From: Thamnaconus septentrionalis
Lineage: Eukaryota; Chordata; Actinopteri; Tetraodontiformes; Monacanthidae
DNA length: 64,000 bases
Direction: 5' to 3'
Assembly (NCBI GenBank): GCA_009823395.1
Contig: CM020509.1
Span: 19,037,501 to 19,101,500 of the forward strand
The notes beneath the pieces were generated by a model. The model ran no database searches and was not told where the DNA came from. It was given only the letters and a program-made list of their open reading frames with translations. Positions 1-13,109 of the stretch are shown here, in pieces; within the stretch, counting starts at the first letter, position 1; every line of letters starts with the position of its first letter. Made by a program: the position numbers and the translations under genes.

Positions 1-1398
1 TAATGGCAGGTTGGCATGCCATGTTGTTTTTTCTTCTCTCTAAATGTCAATATACAGTTTGTTTTAACGGACTATACTGTCAGTATTTACGTTATTGCAA
101 GTAAACAGTGGCCAGCGCCCTCCAGTGAATAAGCATGATAGTGCATCTCTTCCCGTACAAATATTTAGTTACAAGCGCACAGACAAACCAGACCATGGCA
201 ACGTTGAGTCCGGTACGCAACTGGTACATATACCGAAATGTAAACTGATTAAAGCATCACTAACATACAAATAGCACCAAATTGTCGCGAAGCCAACACG
301 TTTGTTTTATGTCCTCTTTGCTAGCTCGTTTGAAGCTAGCTTACCACGTGAAGTTTTCCAAGTGTCGCAAATGCAAACGTAACGTCAAAGTTCATAAACA
401 CTCAACACGGTAGTTATTATAATCGTCGGGGTAACTCGTCCGTTTGTTCTGTTAAAGGATGTATAGGGAATGTTATGTTGTTACCATTTCCAGCGCCGGT
501 TTCTTTTCGCTTTCCCCAGCCATGCTTTCTGCTATGTACGTATGCCTGCGACTGCTCCGTTGTGTTGTTGCCCGTCTTTTAGTCTTACAGGCAAAGGATG
601 GGATCAGAATATTGTCCGTTGTGAGGTGTGTGAATGTTGCAATTAGAAAATAATCCCTCGGGAAAAAATTAAATACTAAAAATCATATATTTATTGTGTC
701 GAATACCTAAATAAACATGCGCGTTCTCGTTTATGACAACGCAAACATTACCTTTAAGACCCCGCAGAGTGTACGGCAAAACAAAAGAATGAGTGACGAC
801 AACGCTGCATAGCAGGAAGTCATATTGTAGTTCCCAAAAAGAAATATTACGTTGCTTGAAGGGGGCGAGAGAACTACACTGCCCATGTGTCCGGATGTCC
901 GGCAGAAGTCACTCGAAAGGGATTAGCTGTTTTGCTAGCAGACTGCGTCTCTTCAATGTTGCGATTTGTACTAAACGAACGGCTTTAAATTGCGCTGACA
1001 CTCAGAGGTATGGGAACTGGAAACATCGCAATAATTGCGTCAGCTTTGTAACTAGGAGTTACCTAATTTCGCCAAGGATACCCACCTTACATAGTTACGG
1101 TTTCCTCACGTTAGCTCGAACATTGTTAACTCAGGCTAGTTAGCCAGTTGCCTTTCCGCCACATAGTTGTCTTTCAGTGTCTTTTCCCAAAACGTTGTGG
1201 GACGTGACCTAGATAAATGTTAGCCCCGTCCGAGGGCTTTCGTTCCATCTCATTTGCTAAAACGGGAATATCCTGTCTTTCCATGTTTGCTGTATCGTGC
1301 TATTTTCAGAGGTTGTGACGCTGATAGTTAAGTCTCTATTTCTCCCAGTCCGGATTGTTTACCTGGTGAAAATGACAACTTGTGCTTGTGTGTTGACA
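1..1398. other. Upstream/5' region of vamp7, no coding gene seen
   Basis: No exon with recognisable protein similarity lies here. The open frames at 459-653, 793-1143 and 1297-1521 have no family resemblance and are treated as chance. The stretch should hold the vamp7 promoter and a non-coding first exon, because the first coding exon of vamp7 is preceded by a splice acceptor (tgttgacag, ending at 1398). I could not place the transcription start from sequence alone. Confidence 0.5.
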
Positions 1399-1432
1399 GC
1401 CGTTTTTAGAGCAGAACCGACAGCTTCTTGCC

Positions 1433-4114
1433 ATGGCCATCCTGTTTGCTGTGGTGGCCCGTGGCACCACCATCCTGGCAAAACATGCCTGGTGCGGTGG
1501 CAACTTCCTGGAGGTGACTGAACAGATTCTAGCCAAAATACCGTCAGAGAACAACAAGCTAACGTACAGTCATGGCAGGTACGACTTGTAAAGAAATTAT
1601 TTTGTAATGCTTGTGTGTGTGTGTGAGTTCACACTGTTTTCCAGAGGTTTATTGGATGCATTTAAGTTTTTGATAGCGTTTTAACATCACCGTTAAAACC
1701 ATGAACTGTTATAATATGATGCAGTATTTTAAACTCCACATAGGAGCTGCATCAGTATTGTTTATAAGAGTAGAGTGTATTCACACAGGTTACAGAGCGC
1801 ACAATATTGTCACAGCACACTCCGTATTACCTATCTGTCAAACTGTAGTGTACATTGCAGGGTTGTCAATTTAATATTCGATTTTAAAACAGGTTTTTAA
1901 TAATCATAAGAGTACCAGATTATCTAAAAATGTGACTGCAGATCCCAGAGCCCCATTTTGCAAGCCCTAAAAGTTGAAATGTCATAGCATGCAGAAGAAA
2001 CTTCAAGAAAGCGGAACACAAAACAATCAAGTGGCATCACATGGCCTGCAAGGGGAAGATGTCCTCATATCCTATTGCGATCAAGCAGTAGTTCAAATGT
2101 CAAGCCAGTCAACTTGAACATGTCAGGCTTCAGGATTTTGGCAGTATGGTGTGTCAGGTGTTGCTCATGTGATATTGGCTTTGATCAACCTGTGTAGGTG
2201 TTTGGATCGGTGAATGTAATAATATAGCTGACATATCAATTAATGCTGACATATTGTCTCCTTTTTTTTTTTTTTTTTTTAGCTATCTGTTTCATTACAT
2301 CTGTCATGACAGAATCATTTACCTGTGTATCACCGATGATGTAAGTATATCTTCTCAAATACATTTCTGTCGTCACTTAAAAGCTGTGGGCTGCAGTAAA
2401 AACCAGCTTTATATTTATTTAGCATTTAATAATGTCAGAGAAGCCCAAATTAGCATTGGTGTTTTGTGTAGACTAGTGGACCTTTTAATGTTCTCTTACT
2501 AATTGTTAATGCATTATATTTATGTAGGACTTTGAGAGGTCTCGTGCGTTCAGCTTCCTGGGTGAAGTCAAAAGACGTTTCCAGACAACGTACGGTTCAC
2601 GAGCACAAACAGCCCTGCCTTATGCCATGAACAGTGAGTTCTCCTCAACACTTGCAGCTCAGATGGTGAGTATGACAGGTGCCATAGCACGCTGAGCAAC
2701 AGTCATATGCGAGTGCTTTGTGAGCGTGCTTTCGTTCTTTAACTGTTACAAAACATTCTAAATCATTTGGCCACAGACATGCTCTCATCTCTCGGCCAGT
2801 ACCTGTTCCCCAATTCTTTGTCTGTTTTTCTCACTATTATTAGAAACATCACTCGGATCCACGTGGCTCAGATCGAGTCTCTGAGACTCAGATGCAAGTG
2901 GATGATTTGAAGGGCATCATGGTGCGCAATATAGGTGGGTTTTTCATATACATTTCAGATATCCTGACTAATATGACAAGCATCATCCTACCAACTTTGG
3001 TCACCACTGGTTATTTTTGTGATATTTGCACCTGGTTTACTCCAAATGCTTATGTAGTTGAACAAAAATGGGGGGAAAAAAAAAAGTTACTTACTTTAAA
3101 TATACAGTACTTCAGTCAGGTATCATTGCCACTAGCTGTCCTGTTTTGTTTAAAAGAAAGTACTTCAGCAAAATAGCTTGCAGTTCTCTGAACATTTTCT
3201 CAAAAACCAGTTTTTGCAAGTACTTGATGAAGTCGGAGGTAAAACAGGAGAAAAATAAACAACCTCTGGCTATGTGAAAGAAGTCAGTGACCTATTTTGT
3301 TGCAACTCTGCCTTTTTTTTTTTTTTTTTTTTTACTAATGGACACGTATGCCCCGGTTTGATATAAAAATGATATTAAATGTACAGTTTATCATTTGTTT
3401 TTGTAAGTGCCATTTTCCCCCTGGTGCTGAAACAATCGTGTTCGTATTGTGAGGTAATCTAACACTGACTAATTTACGTTTCTTTTTTTCAGACTTGGTA
3501 GCTCAGAGAGGAGAGAAGCTGGAGTTACTCATTGACAAAACAGAAAATCTGGTTGATTCAGTACGTTCCTTTCAAAATTTATGTCCATCATGTATTTAAG
3601 GATGTGCTTTTTTTGACACTAAATATATTTTTTAGGTTTTTGCCCACCTTTATAATTACATAATACAGATATCTGTCTTGAGCTGCTCCTCAAGGTTGCC
3701 TGCACAGTGAGCCCTAGCTCAAGTGTTGTAAAAAAAAAAAAAAAAACACAGCCTGTAAAATACCACGAAAGTTTACTACTTTTTACAACTTATGTTTATG
3801 TTTTCCCTAATGTCCCCTTCTCTCTTTTCTGCATTCAGTCAGTCACATTTAAGACAACAAGTCGTAACCTGGCACGGGCCATGTGCATGAAGAACCTCAA
3901 ACTGACTCTGGTTATTGTGCTGGTGTGCCTGGTAAGTAGAAATGCCATATTTCACATTCGTTACAGTGTGAAACAGCGACTGTTCTCTGACTTTTGAGAC
4001 ATTCAAACTTCAAAATAATGTTGTTCCTGTTTTTGTTTGTTTTAGGTGGTTATTTACATAATCGTCTCTGCTGCTTGCGGAGGGCTCAGCTGGCCCTCCT
4101 GTGTCCATAAATGA
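1433..4114 (+). CDS. vamp7: Vesicle-associated membrane protein 7 (TI-VAMP, longin R-SNARE)
   Basis: Seven coding exons: 1433-1578, 2283-2340, 2528-2665, 2844-2934, 3493-3560, 3839-3931 and 4046-4114. All junctions are GT-AG and in phase, giving 220 residues, the human length. The protein starts MAILFAVVARGTTILAKHAW. It has an N-terminal longin domain (about 1-110), an R-SNARE motif (about 125-185) with the zero-layer arginine at R150 (context VAQRGEKLELL), and a C-terminal hydrophobic anchor (about 189-210) ending SWPSCVHK. The family drives fusion of late endosomes, lysosomes and secretory vesicles with target membranes, with the longin domain folding back on the SNARE helix. The first coding exon has a 34-base untranslated lead after an acceptor at 1398, so an upstream non-coding exon exists. 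Sequence is near-identical to mammals except in the linker (SDPRGSDRVSETQMQ). The next gene, mtus1, is unrelated. Confidence 0.97.
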
Positions 4115-5090
4115 AACAAGAGTCGGGATGAAAGAGAAGTCGAAGAGGAGGAACTGAAGTGGAGGAGAGTGAAGACCTTGTTGGGTTCTGCATGCCAGTT
4201 CAAACCACGGCCAGGAAGCGAGACTTTCCTTTTGTTACTCCTCTTTCTTCAGTCTCCCGGGAGGACTCGTGCTGCTCCTCCTCACCCTCCTGCCTGGTTC
4301 CTCCTTTGACAATGTGAACGTTGATTTGCCTTCTGAATAGGGAGTCCAACCTCATGCCCGCATCAAAGGCCAGCAGCCTTGTGGTTGGAAACGGATGTGG
4401 AGCATTAACCTTGTCTTCTGTTAGTCCGAATCATCCATTCTGTCTTACGCACTGAGTGGCCTAATCTGTTTCTGACACTGTCCTGCTCACATCCACTGTA
4501 TGTAACTAATCAAATAAGACTGGCAGCAGGGAAGACAGCCACTGTTATATAACTTCCTGTTGTTCGGCTGGTGACCTTTCTTCTTGATGTCAGCAGAAAT
4601 GAGGGATAACTAATACTAGGTCATGTTTCAGTGTGTTGCGAATTTACAGAAGAGCTCTTGCACAGTTTGGTGTCTGGTTCTCTGTTTTATGACTCAAAGT
4701 TAATTTTTGACTGAAAAACCTCAAGTAATCAAGTGTCCTACATGAAATGAACCATCCAGTGTCTGCCTTTTGTTTTGTTCTAATCACCAAGCACGGTAGC
4801 ATACTCATACAGTTGATGTTGTGAAAAGAATAAGCATACAAGAAGTACAAGGCAATTTGACTAATTTACCTACAAAGAAAAATAATGACAAATAGTGTCT
4901 GTAACCCATCTTCCTGCTACAGGATATTCAGTTGTCCCCCATGTGTACTTACTTTCTTCACAATGCACTTTTTACTTTACTCTGTAAATAGGTTTGCTTG
5001 TGCCGGCATCATACAGTTTATACATGTGTAATTATTGAATTATTGTACATTGAGATTTGAAATAATAAAATCCAGTGGTATAAAGTTGAT
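4115..5090 (+). other. vamp7: vamp7 3' UTR with poly(A) signal
   Basis: About 950 bases follow the stop codon with no further open frame. A canonical AATAAA lies at 5064-5069, followed by a GT-rich stretch (gttgattgttattcactgttgg), so the mature 3' end should fall near 5085. Confidence 0.7.
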
Positions 5091-8000
5091 TGTTATTCAC
5101 TGTTGGAAAAACCAAGATGAGACATCTCCAGATATTATTGTGGTCTTCATCACACTGCAGCCTTTATTTACTTTTCATTTTACCTTGAACTTTCAAACCT
5201 TTCAACACTGATATCACTGAAACAGACTTTTCAGTCAACGACACCCAACAGCACTTTATCAGCTGCAATGGAATACACGCCACCCTATAACTGTGGCCAA
5301 AGTTCAAACAAACAGTGGTGATTAGACCTGAGGACAGTCAGAGCAGAAATGCAGTGTGGCACGTGTGTGTGTAACTTCCACTGAGAGGTGAGATCTGCTG
5401 TTTTCACCATTACTACTATTAATCTTTAGGGCTGTGGCATCAGAGAGAGCTGGTTAAGTCATAATAATAATAATTTTGAAATCTTAGGTAGATAGTAATT
5501 TGCTGCAGCATTGAGCACAGGAATCAAATAAGTTTAACCAAGAAGGAAAGAAATATAGAAGTGACAGGTTAGTAAGTAGGCAGGAATTTGACAGCAGAAG
5601 GTGCTGGTGACTGTGAAATACAGGTAGATTTAGGACAGCCAGCCTGATACTGATGCCTGGTGTTGTGGTATGTGAGTCAAAGTGTTAACTGATTTAACAG
5701 ATTCATGGCAATACAAAGCAGTGGACGAGAGGTGTATCAAAAGAAAGGGTTTAGGTAGGCAAATTTAGGGGCAGGATGGACTGAGATTTGCTGAAATGTC
5801 TCTCTCCTGGTGGAGCTGCGAGTGTGAGGGTTTAACTTCAGAAAGATCATGAAGGAAATGTCTGATGAAGCAGTTGATGAACCACCAAGTGGATTTGCTG
5901 TTGGGGATAAAATAGAGATTGTAAATGAGCCTCTTTCAATAAAGATGGCAGCAGTTTGAGGTCAAGATGTGTTAGGGTGTGTGTGTGTGGGGGGTTGAAG
6001 TAGGTGGTCGTGTGATTAACCAATCATTTACCTGAGGTGAACATCCAGTAAGAGAAAGGGTACTTAAGGTGTGGGAGGGGTCAATTTGAAACTCTTTGTC
6101 TGTCTGGAGCCTTCCGGGTACGTTTGTCCATGCTGCCATCGGGTCTTTATGTGACTCTGATGAGTTTATCATCTGTGATGTGTAAATCTCAGAAGAGGCA
6201 GAAACGCAAGGAACACGGTGTGACGTGTGTTGTTGTTGTTGCAGGACCAAACACTGATGACACGAGGCTGTTACCTGACGATCTCAAAGACATTCATCAG
6301 CTGTTCACCGAAGTTCACACAGTCACATAGTCTATCAGTCGTTGGGCTAGGGAGACTCTTCATTGCGTGCTTATCCGGTTATTTGTAGCAAAAGTCTCTC
6401 CTTTATTTCGTGAATTTGTTTGTTAGGACACAGCCAAGGCCACACCCCCGCGTGGACTGCAGCGGAGACCGGTAACGAACGCAACGCGGTCACCGAAGTA
6501 TTCCATTGAATCGTTATTTGGTTTGTCCGTTTGTTTGTTTGTTTGTTTGTTTGTTTGAACCGTTGACACGTGGGAAAGGGATATTGACGTGTGCTCACAC
6601 TGTCAAGAGCTCAGTTAAAAAGTGGCGTTCGAAGAAAAGTTCCATCTGGCCGCTTTGACACTATCGTGGGTAAAGAACATTGAATTAGCTTTAGCATCCT
6701 TGTGTTTGTTTTCTGCTTGTCTGCTTGTTTAAGCCAACTTGTTGCTGATATTGACCGCTATTTTGAAAGCCGGACGCTTCCGCCGTTATCTCTTATTTAT
6801 GGTGGTCGTCGTCTCCCACAAGAGTGACAGCTGAGTGAGTCATTTACGGCCTGTCGTGAGCTGATGCCAGTGTGTGGTAGATTATGTGCACAGTTCAAGG
6901 GTTTGTGTTTACAACTTCCGATGTTACACAAGTGCCCGATGCTGAGTTTGTTAATAAATAAATAAATAAATAAACTGGATAAATAACACATTGAAAGAAA
7001 GAAAGTTGCACAGCACAGCCTAATTATTAAATTATGCTGAGAATAGAGTCGTTTTCTGGAGGGGTTATATTTTTCTGACATTGGACGATCAGCCGCAGCA
7101 GTTCAAGTGAATTCCAGTCATCAGGGTGTCTTGTATGTGCGTGGTGACGTGCAAACTAGTATAATCTCCAGGTCTCAGGGGTGTTATGTTGTCAAACCGT
7201 TTATGGTGTATGTGTGTGTGTGGAGGAGGGGGTATTACTATTAGTAGCTCCTTGCTGTGTTTACTCTTGATCTAATTATAGCCCTAACTGCCTTGAAGAG
7301 ACCTCAAACCATCATCTGTGTGTGTCAGGTGCAGGGGGCACCTTGTTTTGATCAAGACGTGCTTCTATGAATGACTTACATCTGGGGAGTGTGCTGCTAA
7401 AGCGAAATCACCGTTGATTAGATTTTCTGTGTAGAATGAAATGACACCTTAAGGAGAAATAATTTGTTTCTTGTGGTCGCTTGCTTATAGCTAAAAAATA
7501 AATAAATAACAGAGTTACCAGCTGTGAATAATGGCATGCTTTTGCAAACTCTGAAAAGCTGAGTGTGTATAGCATCTAAAACTGACAAATGATCTGACTT
7601 TTCTGACAAGGTCACGTGCTGCTTTACTGCGTCAGTGCTCATTTTGTCTTCTTTTTTTATTCTTTTGTTGTTGCTTTGTGTCTCATAGAGAGACAGACAG
7701 TGTTTGCCCGTAGTATGCTAGCCGCCGTCCCCCAACTTGACCTGCTGCCCTGCTGTTGTGGATGGTGGCTCTGAGTCTCAACCCACTTTTCAGGCTTCTC
7801 AATGTATCGCCTTGAAATTTCCAGTGACCCACGCAGAGTCAAGGATGTGCCTTACGAGGCTTATGTACGTTGCCCAAGAGGCTTCAAAACATGATGGAGG
7901 CCTTGTTCTTGTCAGAAGAATCCCCATTCTCAATAGGAATTCAAATTTCAAGGCTGTCAAATAGGCTCTGAATTATACTTAAGACTACCAAAAGTTTAGT

Positions 8001-10305
8001 CACATTGAAAATGAATGATGATGTTAATGCGAGTGGCCTAAAAATAATAATCAATGTTTTTTTTGTATTTTTGTATTTTTGTTGTTGTTGTTTTTTGCTT
8101 GGAAAGACAGGATGTCCTTGATTACATGGTGCATTGCATCTGGCTAAATGTCCTGTACGAGGGGATTCGGGTCAGTCATTAAATTTGTTTTGAATACATT
8201 GTATCTGTGCCGTCAGTGTTTGTATGGCAACAAACAGCAGTGAGGATTTCACCCTGAGCAACTTACCTCTTCTGGAAATGTTTAGGAATATAGGCTGCAT
8301 TAACCATATAGACTGAGCGATAATTACACAGCGAGGGAGGAGGGAAGCAAAACGATTGTTGGGACCGACGCAGTCATAAGCCTTCTCACGGCATGATTTA
8401 CATGTTGTCTCAGGTTAAGATTAGCCCAGGGACTCTGGGGTATGTATAGATTAAGCAGAAATAGCTTGGGTCTTAGGGACGCAGAGCCTGGTGTCACACC
8501 ACTGCTGCAGTTACTGTGCAGTCGGGATCATGTGTCACGCTGGTTGTGTACAACACAAAGCCGGCTTGTGGAGAAGTGATCAGCTACAACCAGGCCTATT
8601 GGCAGCCTGATGTTGTTGTTTTTTGTTTGTCTGTTTTTGAGTTTGGCCTTCAGTCCAATGCATGTCTGGGTTCACAACTTTAAAAAAAAAAAAAAAAAAA
8701 AATGGCTTTAAAGCAACATTGACCTCCTGCGATTCTGTGCTGCTTTTTCTCTTTCCAAAAGTCCCTCCTCCCATCTTACTCTCATGAAAGAGACTTTGGC
8801 TGCTAAGCAACAGTGAATGCGAACCCAAGGCCGGGCATTCCGTGGCCACTCCCCCCTCTGCAAGGATCAGCGTAGATAAGGTAACATGTTGCTCCCTCAC
8901 TCCCTCACTTGCTCACTCACGCTGCAAACTTGGGAGTGGAGCACTGCTCTGAGTGCGGAGAGCAGCGTCTGATGCTGATACACAGTAGCTAATCGGAGGG
9001 ACTGCCAGTCCACACCTGGAATAAATCGCATTCCCCAGGGAGGGGAGGGGAGGAAAGCCGCCTGTGATTTCCACTCGACATTCAGACTGACTGATGTTAC
9101 TGATGCACTGTGGTTAACTGAGTGTCGGTGGGCCTGGACTGCTGGTGCTGAACTGAGGAAGACTTGCACATCCCATGCTGAGCTCACTGCATGGCGGTGC
9201 TTTGAATGGGAAGCAGAAATGGGATTGACTCGTGTTGGGTAAGACTGGCTAAGTGAACGTAGTTAAAGACAGTTATCTCTGTCTGCATCTGCTATTATGT
9301 TTTGCTTTGTTTTTAGTTCCCAGCAGAGCTTTGATTATATTCTCTCTTTTGTCTTGAGTGTTAGAGAACTGTTGTTGTCTTTTGTTTTTCCATGAACAGT
9401 GTAGTGGTTGTGGAACCTTTTACAGCGTAGCATAGAGGTGTGCCCAGGGTCGGCGTGCACAAGGGTTTGCTAAGGCTGCATTTTCATTTGATTGTAAAGA
9501 TAGCAAATTACATCATATCTCAGCCAGTTAAGTTTATCACTGTTCTAGATGTGGACTTTTAGTCAGGTGTACTTTTGCCAAACAGCGGATCAGCAAAAAC
9601 TCAAAGCAGTTTTATGGGGATAGTCACCGTTTTGCAAATTTCCCTTATGCTACATTAGTAAATTGTGATATGAGTGGAATTAAAACTCATCAAATACACA
9701 ATGAATTACTTATATTATAAATATCTCTTTAAATAGAGTTCCGATTTAGATATCTAAATGAGTATACTGTGAAGACTTTTTAGTCTGAACTTGACAGTTT
9801 TTCTGTGTGTACTTAAAGGTGAGGGCTACCTGAATTGAGCACATTTTTTCAGCATCAGCAATCAGCATTGCTTACCTCGAGGCATGTAAGCTTTGTAAGA
9901 ACTTTGAAAGGTAGTATTATAGAAACTGAATTTGCAACATTGGTTGACATTTCCTTCAGCTCATTATTTAGTAGAAACTGGTTTGTCAAGGTATGTTATA
10001 GTTTTGGGAATTCACCTACTTTATGAGATCAGTGTTTTGCATTGTATTAGAACACAACTTAAGATGCTACAAAAGAAAACTGAGCTGCTCTGTCCACCGA
10101 ACCGAAGCCATCAAATTGACTTCTGCATTTTTCATTGAAGTCATAAATAATTTGGGAGTACCGGGCTACTATTTCAGTGATCTGTCACTAGAAGGTTTAA
10201 CTGTGTCCACGTCTGTTTGGTCCTTGTATTTGTAACATCGCAAAGATGTTTATTGGAAACTTGACATCATGTTATTAAGTTCAACTTTTCACTCTCCTCT
10301 TGCAG
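5091..10305. other. Spacer between vamp7 and mtus1, probably containing mtus1 promoter and 5' UTR exons
   Basis: No coding exon is recognised in these 5.2 kb. The stretch holds simple repeats: TTTG units at 6529-6557, AATA units at 6954-6973 and a poly(A) run near 8682-8701. Locally CpG-richer DNA occurs near 6420-6500 and 6760-6810. Since the mtus1 start-codon exon begins at an acceptor (10305/10306), at least one non-coding mtus1 exon should lie here; the CpG-richer stretches are candidates only. The short frames, such as 6124-6330 and 8580-8900, look like chance. Confidence 0.4.
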
Positions 10306-12388
10306 ATGTTGGGACCTAATCAAACAATTGAGGGCATACAGTACTACTAACTTAAAGTAAACGGAAAAAGTAATACAGATCATGTCTCAAGTGTCCAATA
10401 AGACTTTCAACATTTCCCCTGACGACGTGGACCTCACGGTTCCACACATGCAGCTGGGCGTCTCGGCTGCTGGCCAGTACAACGGCAACCCGTCGCCGTT
10501 CCTTACGCCCGACTCCAACGGTCCCGTTTCTAACCAGTACAGTCGAGGCACCGTCGGCTCCCCGGATGTGGATATCCTGCGCGGCTGCCTCAGCGAGGGC
10601 TCCCCAGTGGATAACTCGTACGGCAACAATTCAACGCAGGACAGCTTCTCTCACAGCATGAGCCTCAACCTCAACCAAACTTTCATCGCCTCGCCCATGA
10701 ACACCAGCGTACACTTCTGGAACGCCAACCTGCTGCCGGTGTCCCGCCTGGGCGTGATCTCTGAGGAGTACCAGGTCCCTGGCGAGAATCCAGAAGAGGG
10801 CGCCACCAGCGGAGCGACGTCGCCAGACTCCACTGGCAGGGACAGTCGGCTGGGGTGGAGCGAAACCTCCCACCGAGGATTCACCGAGAACGATTGCTGC
10901 TCCATGAGCTCTGGAGAGATGGTGGTGAGGAAGAACAGTTTTTGCCTCGAGGACCAGTCACTGTCGTTGATCTCCTCCTTGGAAGAGGCTTCTGTCCCCT
11001 TGGTTGGGGGCAATGTCACATTTCCCGCTGAATCCAACCTATTGTCAACTGCTTTCCTTGACGTCCATGAAAAATCCCTGGAAAGAGTCACAGGAGAGGA
11101 GAGCGCGGGCCTCCCGTGCCTCGGCATGACTTTCATTCAGTCTGTCCCACCAGCCGAGGAACAGCCGTCCAACCCTTCTGTCGCATTGCCTGGTGAAAAT
11201 GAAGCAGGTCTCATGGTGACCTTTGTCTGCAAAACATCTCCCCCAGACCAAGGGAAAGACGGCCCGGTTCCAACCGAAGTTCAACAGTTGTCGGAAACGG
11301 CCACTCCGGAACACGGCAAGAGCCTTGTGTCCGCTTTGTCCGCCGTGCGAGACTCAATTATTCAGACATCTACTCCTTTACAAACCCTCGGAAACAAGGC
11401 ATCGAGCGTCCCGACCTTCTCAGAGTCTCCCACCTCCTCTCCCATCGTAGAAAGTCCAGGCCGCCAAGCCAAGAAGCAGAAAACTTCACTGACGGGCAAA
11501 AATTTGGTAGTCGGGCTGATACCCTTGGGGGGCAAGGCCAAGAAACTGGAAGTCAAGAAGTTTCCCAAGTCGGATTTTAGCGGTATAAAATCTAAAGTTG
11601 TGACGAGACATTCAGCCAATCAGGCGTCAGCGTCGGGCTCTCAGTCACAGCATCCCAACCAAAGTCCATCCCAAGTTTGTGTGAAAAACAAACAACCTGA
11701 AGCACATCCAGGGCCGTTGATCAAGATTAGTACCACCAAGTTGAGGAGTGCGATCACAGCTTCTTCTGTTAACATGACAACTGTCGGTGATACTCAGAGA
11801 GATGGGCATTCAGAAGATGCTGACGCAGCTAAAGCTCGGCCACCTGCGGAGGCTCGTGCAGAAGGAGTTGAGAGCGGAGAACCTTCCCAGAACCCATCAA
11901 CAGATGAAACCACATCGCCAGCACCGTCCAGAAATGTCGCCTCTGAGGCTGCACATGACCCTTCAAATCAAGTCCCAGTCGCGGCTAAAGAGCGTGCTGG
12001 CAATCAGACCTTCTGCCTCTCATCCCCGGAAAAATCCCCAGGGAGAAGTGGCCAAAGGGATCCAAAAGTGAGGCCAAAGAAGTGTGCGTCAAACAAAATC
12101 GAGGTCAAGGCAGGCTCAGTGCTGGGCCAGGACAAGCCCACCATCCTCAAGACTCGGCTCCGCTGCTCATCCGAGAGTTCCTCGCCTTCGTATCGGTCAG
12201 TCAAGGAAAAAATATCGAGTCTGAAGGTCTCAAATAGCTTCACCGTGCCAGAAGGTAACACCAGCCGTAATCAGAGCAAGCTAGGGAACCTGCACCGCTC
12301 TCCCCTGAATAAAAAGACCACACAGGCTAAGGCCGTGAGTGGACCCATTGAAGTCACCACGAGAAGCGCGAAGAAAATCAGCCTGGTG
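10306..12388 (+). CDS. mtus1: mtus1 large 5' coding exon (long isoform only)
   Basis: This exon starts at an acceptor (cctcttgcag), carries 76 untranslated bases, then ATG at 10382 and 669 codons to a phase-0 donor (GTG|gttagt). Reading through the donor adds only a low-complexity tail ([11 protein letters not shown]), so splicing is the real end. Weak but ordered similarity to human ATIP3 can be seen: an LNLNQTF segment near residue 95, and [12 protein letters not shown] near residue 400 beside human FKNVKAKVMSRA. There are no globular domains, and charged and Ser/Thr/Pro residues dominate, as expected for the fast-evolving microtubule-binding N-terminal part of this family. Confidence 0.9.
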
Positions 12389-13014
12389 GTTAGTTCTCAA
12401 TCAAAATTGAGTCCATCCAAGCCTTTTTATGAATACATATATATACATTTCTTTTCTTTTTTTAATTAAACAAAAATTATGTTTCTTTGTACAGGCACAG
12501 TCAAGCAATTTATCAACTGCTGGAGCCTCAGGGGACGAAAAAAAGAAGAGACTTTGGCAACGGCCTTCTCCTAGGAGGTCAGTTGGGACTTTACAAGCTT
12601 CAGCTTCCAGACTGGGAACATCCACCCAGCCCACCAGGCCGAGGCAGGTGACCTTGGCCAGGGATGAGTGCAACACCTCCAGTGCTGCAGACTCAGCCCA
12701 GTCCAAGCAGAAGAGCAACACGGGTGAGAATGTTTTTTACGCAACACTGTTGCTGTTAAAGCCAAAAGTTATCCTTGAAGTCCTCAGCAAAAGTGAAGAT
12801 TAACATGTTAATGTCAGTAAACATTAAAAGTAGCCACAACCTTTAGCCTTCCGACTCGCTTGACCTACTTTTTAACTAAGTGGAGGGATAGTCATTTCTG
12901 TTGTGTCAACAGAATTCTCAAGCAAAGTGTTTTTCTCTGTGTGGGGTAGAGAGATTTGTGCAGGTTATATATTATAACTTCTCAGAGTTGCATTATAACT
13001 CTGTAATATATATT

Positions 13015-13109
<95 letters not shown>

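Noticed and set aside
793..1143. 116-codon open frame upstream of vamp7
   Set aside because: No family resemblance and no codon or splice support. It lies in the presumed vamp7 promoter/5' region.
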